From: Zygnema cylindricum
Lineage: Eukaryota > Streptophyta > Zygnematophyceae > Zygnematales > Zygnemataceae
DNA: 64,000 bases
NCBI GenBank assembly: GCA_037447655.1
Contig: JBBHKE010001925.1
Location: 126,001 to 190,000 of the forward strand
Direction: 5' to 3'
Made by a program: the position numbers and the translations under genes. Of this stretch, positions 58,174-64,000 are shown one piece after another (the stretch's first letter is position 1; every line of letters starts with the position of its first letter). The notes under the pieces were generated by a model that saw only the letters and a list, made by a program, of their open reading frames with translations, did no database searches and was not told the DNA's origin.

Positions 58174-58600
58174 CTGGGGGGGGGGGAGAGGGGGGGGAGA
58201 GGGAGAGATAGGCGAGGAGAGAAGAGGGAGAGAGACGAGGAAAGAAGAGGGGGAGAGAGAGAGAGAGAAGAGAGAGAAGGAGAGAAGAGTGGGGAGGGAA
58301 AAAAGAGTGAGAGAGGCAATGAGAAAAGGGGGGAGAGGGGAGTGGAGAGAAGAGAGAGAGGAAGAATGGAGGAGGGGGGGGTGGAAGGGAGAAAGGGGGA
58401 AGGGGGAAAGACACAAGAGTGAGAGAGAGAAAGGGCAGAGAGGGGGAGAGGAAGAGAGGAAAATAGAGGGAGAGGGGAGTGGAAGGAGAAAGCGGGGAGG
58501 GAGGGAGAGAGGGAGGGAGAGGAGAGAAAGAGGGGAGAGAGTGGAAGGAGAGAGCGGTCGAGCGGTCGAGGGAGAGAGAAGGGTTGGAGAGAGAGGGAAT
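58174..58600. repeat. homopurine tract upstream of PUS7 exon
   Basis: gagagagg/ggggaga repeats for more than 400 bp, pyrimidine on the PUS7 strand, ending at the acceptor of exon 58111-58173. Confidence 0.85.
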
Positions 58601-58777
58601 TTTTTTGTCTTTAAATTTTTCCTGTATTTATATTGTTGAAAAAAAGTAAACATTAATAATTATATTAATATAATGAGGCATTAAAAATGATAAATAGTAT
58701 TTGATGTATGTTTTTTGTGGCTTTGGGTTTTTCCTTTGTATTGAGAAGAGATTAAAAAAGAAAGAAAAAACTTGTAT

Positions 58778-58935
58778 AAAATAAATGGCATTTATTGCCA
58801 TTTTATTTTAATACGATTTTTTCCTTTATTCATTATTTTATATTGGAAAAAAATGAAAAAAAATATGTACTGAAGGAATAGGATTCATTGCCATTTTATT
58901 TTAATATAATTTTTTCCTTTATTTACATTTTATAC

Positions 58936-58937
<2 letters not shown>
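58778..58937 (+). repeat. two echoes of the first amylase exon edge
   Basis: Units at 58778-58846 and 58869-58937 repeat the start of the exon at 58972: ggattcattgccatttta against gggtttaatgccatttta. Spacing is 93 and 105 bp. Confidence 0.65.
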
Positions 58938-58966
<29 letters not shown>

Positions 58967-58971
58967 AACAG

Positions 58972-61900
58972 ATATTAAAGAAATGGGGTTTAATGCCATT
59001 TTAATTAGTCCTATTTTTACAACTTCTCCATATGGGTATCACGGATATTGGCCTCGAAATTTTTTCGAAGTAAATCCCCATTTTGGAAATGAAAAAGATT
59101 TACAAAATTTGGTCGAAGAAGCACACAAACAAGATATTCATGTGATGGTTGACGGTACGTTTTTTTTTTATTATTATTTTATTTATTTATTTATTTTTGC
59201 TGGGTTTTTGATTTTTTTTAACCTGTATTTTTTTTCAGTTTTTTTGGTGGGCTGGCTTTATTTTTTTCCCTTTTTTCCGTTGGCCTTTGTTTTTTTTTTT
59301 TTTTAATCGTCAATTCTATGATTTCAATTTCTAGTCACAAAAAGGACGTCAATTTTATTTTTAATGTTAAACTTTACAAATTACTTCACTTTGAAAATAC
59401 TAATTACTTGAAATAATTGGCAAATTTATGTTGGCATTCAATTTTCGATTTTAAATTTTATTGTTTAATTTTTATTCTTTTTTATTTTTTTGATTGTTGA
59501 TTCTCAATTTTAATCTCAACAGAAATTTGTGATTTCCATACTAACTTTATACTAACTTTTTACATTGATACCAAAAGTTTTAACCTGATTTTAATTTCAG
59601 TTTCGATTTCGATCTTTCAATATTTTTGTTGAATTCAACAATTTTTATGTTCTGACATCGTTCTATGGATTGAAAAACAACCCCATGAAAAAATGACTGC
59701 TTACAAAGATCCAGGAAAGAAAAAAAAAAAAAAAAAAAAAAAAGTATCCATTCCAATTCTTAAATGCCATAATCTGCGTCAACTGACACAATCTGCCATA
59801 AATGTGACATAATGTGACATAACGTGACGTCAGATGACAATGTGACATAACTTGACGTCAGATGACAACAATGTGACATAATGTGACGTCATCTGACATA
59901 AACGTGACATAATGTGACTCCTGTGACAGTTGTCACAAATCACGTGGGGTGTCCCGATGGAGGGGGACCCTGCGGCCAATGGGAGGGCAGGGATTCCGAG
60001 CCATGGAAAACCGTAACTCCATTTAACGAGGTGAAAAAAAAGAAAAACAAAAACATAAACAAAAACAAAAATAAATAAAACATATTTTGTTTTTTTGATT
60101 TGAAAGCTTCAATTATCTTCTTACTGTGCAGTCGATCTGAACGTACAACACTTAATTTTTTTCCTTTCTATTTATCATTCCATTTCAAAACTTCAATAGT
60201 GTTTTTCTCTCTCTCTCCCTCCCCCTTCCCCCCTCTTCTTCATCCTCCATATGTTTTCTGTAGCTCCCGACTACCGCCCCATTGTACCGTCGATTTTATA
60301 TACAATGTTTTGCCTCAATTTTACCATTTTTTCTTGTTGTTTTTTTTTTTTTTCATCTTTTTGTCTTATCCTCCCCTCTGTGTTTTTTTTTTTGTTCTTT
60401 TTTTTTTTTTTTTTTCTAGAGCTCTGATTACCACCCCTATTGTGCGGTCGACTTCGGCCATTACGAGGCCGCCAGCTGGCAAAACTGTTGGCTGGCGGGA
60501 CTTCCGGATCTCGACCAATCGGAGCCCAGAGTTCGATCCACGTTAAAAATGGTTATCGGTACGGTAAATTTGCTAAATTTACATAATGAATGAGGGTTTT
60601 TTTTTTGTTTTTGTTATGAAACTGAACAATGTTTTTACATGAATTGTTGCAACCGGAGCACAGGGTTCGATCCACATTTAAAATGGTTATCGGTACAGTA
60701 AATTTTACTAAATTTTACATAATGACTTAAGGTTTTTTTCTATGTTTCCGAATTTTATTTTTTGGATAATTGGATAATGTTTTTTACAAGAATTGTCAGT
60801 TAGCGCCGGATCTCAACCAATTGGAGCCCAGAATTCCATCCACACTGAAAATGGTTATCGGTACGGTAAATTTACTGAATTTTGCTAAATTTACATAAGG
60901 AGATAAGTTTTTTTTTTTTTTTTTTTATGTTTCCGAATAGTATTTTTTCAATACTTCAAATAATGGTTTTTAAATGAATTAGTTAGTGCCGAATCTCGAC
61001 TAATCAGAGCTCAGAGTTCGATCCACATTTAAGATGGTTATAGGTATGGTAAATTTACTAAATTTTACATAATGTGATAAGGATTTTTTTACGTTTTCGA
61101 ATAGTATTTTTAGTTAAGTAATATTTTTTAAATGAATTTTTGGTTAGAGCCAGATCTCCACCAATCAGAGCTCAGATTTTTCGACCCACACTAAAAATGG
61201 TTACCGGTACAGTAATTAATAAAAGTGTGCAATGAAATAAGGATTTGTTTTTTACGTCAGCGAATAGTTTTTGTTAGATAATGAATAGTGTTCTTCAAGA
61301 TAATTGAACAATATTTTTTGATATGATTAATTCCACACTAACAGCCTTTATTGGTACAGTAAATTGTACATCTTTATATGGTTGAACAGTATTTTATTTC
61401 GATTTGTGAATAATTTTTAGATGTTTGATATTTTTTTAATGTAGTTGAACCCTACACTAGAATCTTCATTGGTACAGTGAATAATAAATTTACATAAAAA
61501 AATTGGAGCTTTGTTTATGTTAATGAAAAGCATTTTATTAGATAAATGAATAGTACATCAATTCTACACTAAAACTTTTCATTGGCACCGTAAAATTTTC
61601 CTAATCAAATATTATTTTCTACACGATCGAATAGTATTTGTATATTTAATATTTAGATAATTGAAATTTTATTTACGTTGATGTATTTGCCTCTTCAATA
61701 TTATACATAATAAAAGATAAGAGTACGGCTTACAATAATTAATTTGGATTATCTAATCAAACCTTGTTTTTTAAATTCACAACAAACTATTTGTATATAT
61801 CAACAGCATTAAACTCCATTATTTTTTATTTTACATGATTTAGTGTGGTAAATACCAATTATTAACTCCGACTCCTAACTTGTTCAATTTACAAATTGAA

Positions 61901-63663
61901 TGGTTGATATTGACGATGACTAATACATTTTTTTGTTTTCTTGTTTATTTTTTTTGCCATTTTCCATTTTTTTTTCTTGTTTTGTTCTTTTTCCTTTTTT
62001 TTTTTTGTTGTCTTTCCCCTTTTACTCGTTTATAATTTTTTGTACGAAAACAAAAAATAGAAACTTTAGTGAAAAAATATAATTTCGACGGGATTCGAAT
62101 CGACGCGGGACATTTGATGAATCCTTCTTTTGTTTTGGAATTCTGAATCATTTTCGGGTGTGAATTTTGGTTGAAAGCAGCAGTTCAGCGATAGTGACTT
62201 CTCAGTTATTGGTGGGTAAAAATATTACTTGATACATGGATGCATGATGTATTATATATTCGATTATAACATACATATATATAGGGAGAGATATAGAGAT
62301 ATATTCTTTTTTAAATTATTTTTCTTATATAAAGGGGATCTTTTTGGTTTTTTTAGTTTTCTGCCTGCGGGCGTCTTTCAGCATGACGGATTTTTGTTCA
62401 ATCCGTTTTTTTTTTTTCCATTTTTTAATACTTTCCTTCCCCCTTTTTTTTCCTTCCTTTTTTTTCCTTTAAATTTCCTTTTTTTTTTTTTTTTTTCGAA
62501 GGACCACGCCACGGGAGTTTTCGTCCAATCGCTTCTCCTCGCGATCGACAAAGCTTTCCTTCACCGCTCCTCTATGCTCAATTTTGCCGACAATGTGGAT
62601 TCAGTCCACACTAATTTGCAACATCCAGATCTAAACGCCATTTATCTCGACAACCACGACTTAGAACGCTTTTACGGACGAGCCAATGGTAAAAAAAAGA
62701 AAGAAACAAAAAAAAAATGAAACAAAAAAAAATCATCAGAAAACAGAAAGACAAAAGAAAGGAAAAGAAAAACTAAACGAAAAACGTGGAGAGTATCATC
62801 GAAATTTGGAGTTTAATTGTAATAATAAGTGCAAAATGAAAAACAAAAACAGAGGAAAACCAAAGAAATCTCTCAAAAAAGGATGCGAGCATTAAAAAAA
62901 AAAAAAAAACAAATGAATTTTAATCCACACTAATTTGCAATCAAAGTTGAGCCAATGGAAAAAAATAAATATATATAAAAAGAGAAAACACAGAAAACTC
63001 CAACATCATTATTAATATCAAAAATTAACATTTTTTGGGATCGCAGATACTGCGGTACTACAAAATGCGTTGACTTTTGTCTTATTATCTCGCGGAATTC
63101 CGTTTATTTATTACGGAACGGAACAGAAATACCAAGGACAAAGAGATCCTCAAAATCGAGAATCGCTATGGCCCCATTATGACCGAAAATCGTACATTTA
63201 CAAATTTATTCAAAAAGTGATATCTTTTCGACAATCTGTAAGTTATTCAAATAAACACGAAGAAAGAAAATGAAAGAAATAAAATTACTTGTGCTTTTTT
63301 TTTACTTGTTTTGCAACTAATTGACATGGTTTTTCCACATTTTTTTTGTTTTTTTATATATTTATGAAAACTCCTATTTTTTCTAGTTAAAAATAAAAAA
63401 AATACTAAAGATATTTTTAAGAATTACATTTTAGCAACAAGCAGGTCTTTGAAAATGTTTTTTCTTTCCCCTTTTTTTTTATGACAGGTGGCAGTCTACA
63501 ATTGGCCGGAACAAATTTGTCGTCACGTCGATTTAAATAGTTATGTTTTCACACGTGGGAAAACATTAATTTTAGTCACAAATGTCGGAAATAAAAATGT
63601 TTCGAAACAAATGTGGAGGATAAACAATCTTGGTTATTCGAGTGGGTCCATTTTATGCAACAT
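58972..63663 (+). CDS. GH13 alpha-amylase (partial, nine exons)
   Basis: Alpha-amylases hydrolyse internal alpha-1,4 bonds of starch or glycogen. Exons: 58972-59154 (KEMGFNAILISPI, GYHGYWPRNFFEVNPHFG), 59930-60030 (conserved region I as DVVTNHVG across the junction), 60420-60558 (YHPYCAVDF, CWLAGLPDLD), 62061-62131 (YNFDGIRIDAGHLM, region II with the nucleophile Asp), 62178-62215 (FSVIGG, region III), 62357-62404 (FQHDGFLFN), 62502-62688 (YLDNHDLERFYGRAN, region IV with the transition-state Asp), 63047-63237 (RGIPFIYYGTEQKYQGQRDP), 63488-63663 (VYNWPEQI and a beta-strand tail). Splice phases fit at every junction except 62404/62502. The order resembles fungal TAKA-type amylases rather than plant ones. 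Odd points: region III reads IGG where IGE with the acid/base Glu is expected, and one intron is only 46-49 bp. The N-terminus (signal peptide, first strand) and C-terminus lie outside or were not found. Confidence 0.88.
59155..59762. other. amylase intron 1, T-rich
   Basis: Starts at the donor G|GTACGT. T-rich with no exon. A poly-A run lies at 59719-59742. Confidence 0.6.
59765..59929 (+). repeat. TGACATAA/TGACGTCA array before amylase exon 2
   Basis: About a dozen tgtgacataa, tgtgacgtca and tgacgtcagatgaca units end at the acceptor ctgtgacag|TTGTCAC. Three TGACGTCA palindromes are included, a sequence bound by bZIP proteins in many eukaryotes. The unit resembles the splice-site sequence itself. 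Confidence 0.75.
60105..60302 (+). repeat. two echoes of the amylase exon 3 start
   Basis: 60105-60142 (cttactgtgcagtcgatctg) and 60255-60302 (gtagctcccgactaccgccc, then attgtaccgtcgattt) are decayed copies of the acceptor and first 35 bases of the exon at 60420 (tagagctctgattaccaccc, then attgtgcggtcgactt). Confidence 0.75.
60559..61605 (+). repeat. array of seven decayed exon-end/splice-donor copies
   Basis: Inside the 1502-bp intron (60559-62060) the end of exon 3, its donor and about 30 intron bases recur at about 60651, 60804, 60988, 61149, 61331, 61449 and 61562. Each copy keeps a ttcgatccac- or ccacact-like word and a ggtacagtaaat-like donor. Similarity to the exon is highest in the first copies and lowest in the last. 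Confidence 0.85.
62913..62967 (+). repeat. echo of amylase exon 7
   Basis: tccacactaatttgcaa and gagccaatgg, two separated words from the exon at 62502-62688, reappear 300 bp downstream with the middle removed and followed by the same A run. Confidence 0.75.
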
Positions 63664-64000
63664 GTAAGTTTCTTTTTTTGTTTGTTTCCTTTTTATTTTT
63701 CCAGGTGGTTTTTTTAGTTGAATCGACATTCGATCAACCTACACAGTTTAAATTTTTTAATGTTTTAATGTTTTTAAGTTATGATCCTCCTATGTTTTTT
63801 GACTGTTGTATGCATTATTCATTACACAATTTATAAAAGAGTTTATGATTCGCCTGCGTTTATCCATTGTTTATATTATTCATTGTTTTCTTTAGTATTT
63901 TTTTTCAATTTTCTTCGTGTTTATTTTCCTCCATTAACACCGCTTTCAAAATAAGAAATATGTTCTAAACCGGTTTGTGATTCTACTATGTTTATCTTTT
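63664..64000. other. amylase intron start with ~90-bp degenerate repeats
   Basis: After the donor at 63664, the phrase tatgat(c/t)c(t/g)cct(a/g)...gttta...ttattcatt occurs near 63779 and 63844, with a shorter form near 63977. Confidence 0.45.

Noticed and set aside
57299-58653. 281- and 381-codon Ser/Pro/Leu frames
   Set aside because: Low-complexity artefacts that swallow two genuine PUS7 exons.

Overview
The window is nuclear DNA of a eukaryote: spliced genes, many mobile elements and long stretches of simple sequence. I think a green-lineage host, perhaps a streptophyte (charophyte-type) alga, is most likely. The reasons are plant-style Ty1/copia elements, a Ty3/gypsy element carrying a cytosine methyltransferase (reported, from memory, for charophyte algae and dinoflagellates), degenerate TTTAGGG-type telomere-like tracts, and a small two-exon gene whose product starts with a plastid-transit-like peptide. 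This is inference; nothing here fixes the species.

Layout. 0.2-2.05 kb: a broken copia 3' end, its LTR and a gag start. 4.9-6.0 kb: a LINE remnant. 6.5-7.2 kb: two abutting inverted-repeat elements. 8.9-13.4 kb: rearranged copia pieces, two LTRs head to head and one longer minus-strand pol fragment with RNase H, a deleted reverse transcriptase and integrase. 13.4-24.6 kb: a decayed minus-strand Ty3/gypsy element between 1.18-kb direct repeats, with the order gag-like, protease, DNA C5-methyltransferase, reverse transcriptase, RNase H, integrase, degenerate PHD finger. 25.5-34.3 kb: PIF/Harbinger material, including a probable 7.9-kb two-gene element. 28.3, 35.5 and 54.1 kb: three hAT-like non-autonomous elements; the one at 35.5 kb contains tRNA-derived SINE-like units. 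39.2-40.8 kb: two Harbinger-type MITEs side by side. 42.9 and 47.7 kb: two copies of a ~0.98-kb segment.

Host genes. 41.0-41.8 kb: a possible leucine-rich-repeat gene (+). 45.5-46.2 kb: a two-exon plastid-type gene (-). 49.1-58.2 kb: the C-terminal half of a PUS7/TruD pseudouridine synthase on the minus strand. It has eleven phase-compatible exons, one intron looks like a U12-type AT-AC intron, and the other introns are largely polypyrimidine, polypurine or AT repeats. 59.0-63.7 kb: a GH13 alpha-amylase on the plus strand, with nine exons inside the window and both ends missing.

Two things stand out. The first is the retrotransposon that joins a DNA-methylation writer with a chromatin-reader-like PHD finger. 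The second is a set of 'exon echoes': decayed copies of exon edges, with their splice sites, repeated into the neighbouring introns of the amylase and PUS7 genes. In the clearest case seven serial copies of an exon end plus splice donor run 1 kb into one intron. The gene models rest on protein motifs, splice consensus and exact reading-phase bookkeeping done by eye; no database search was run.
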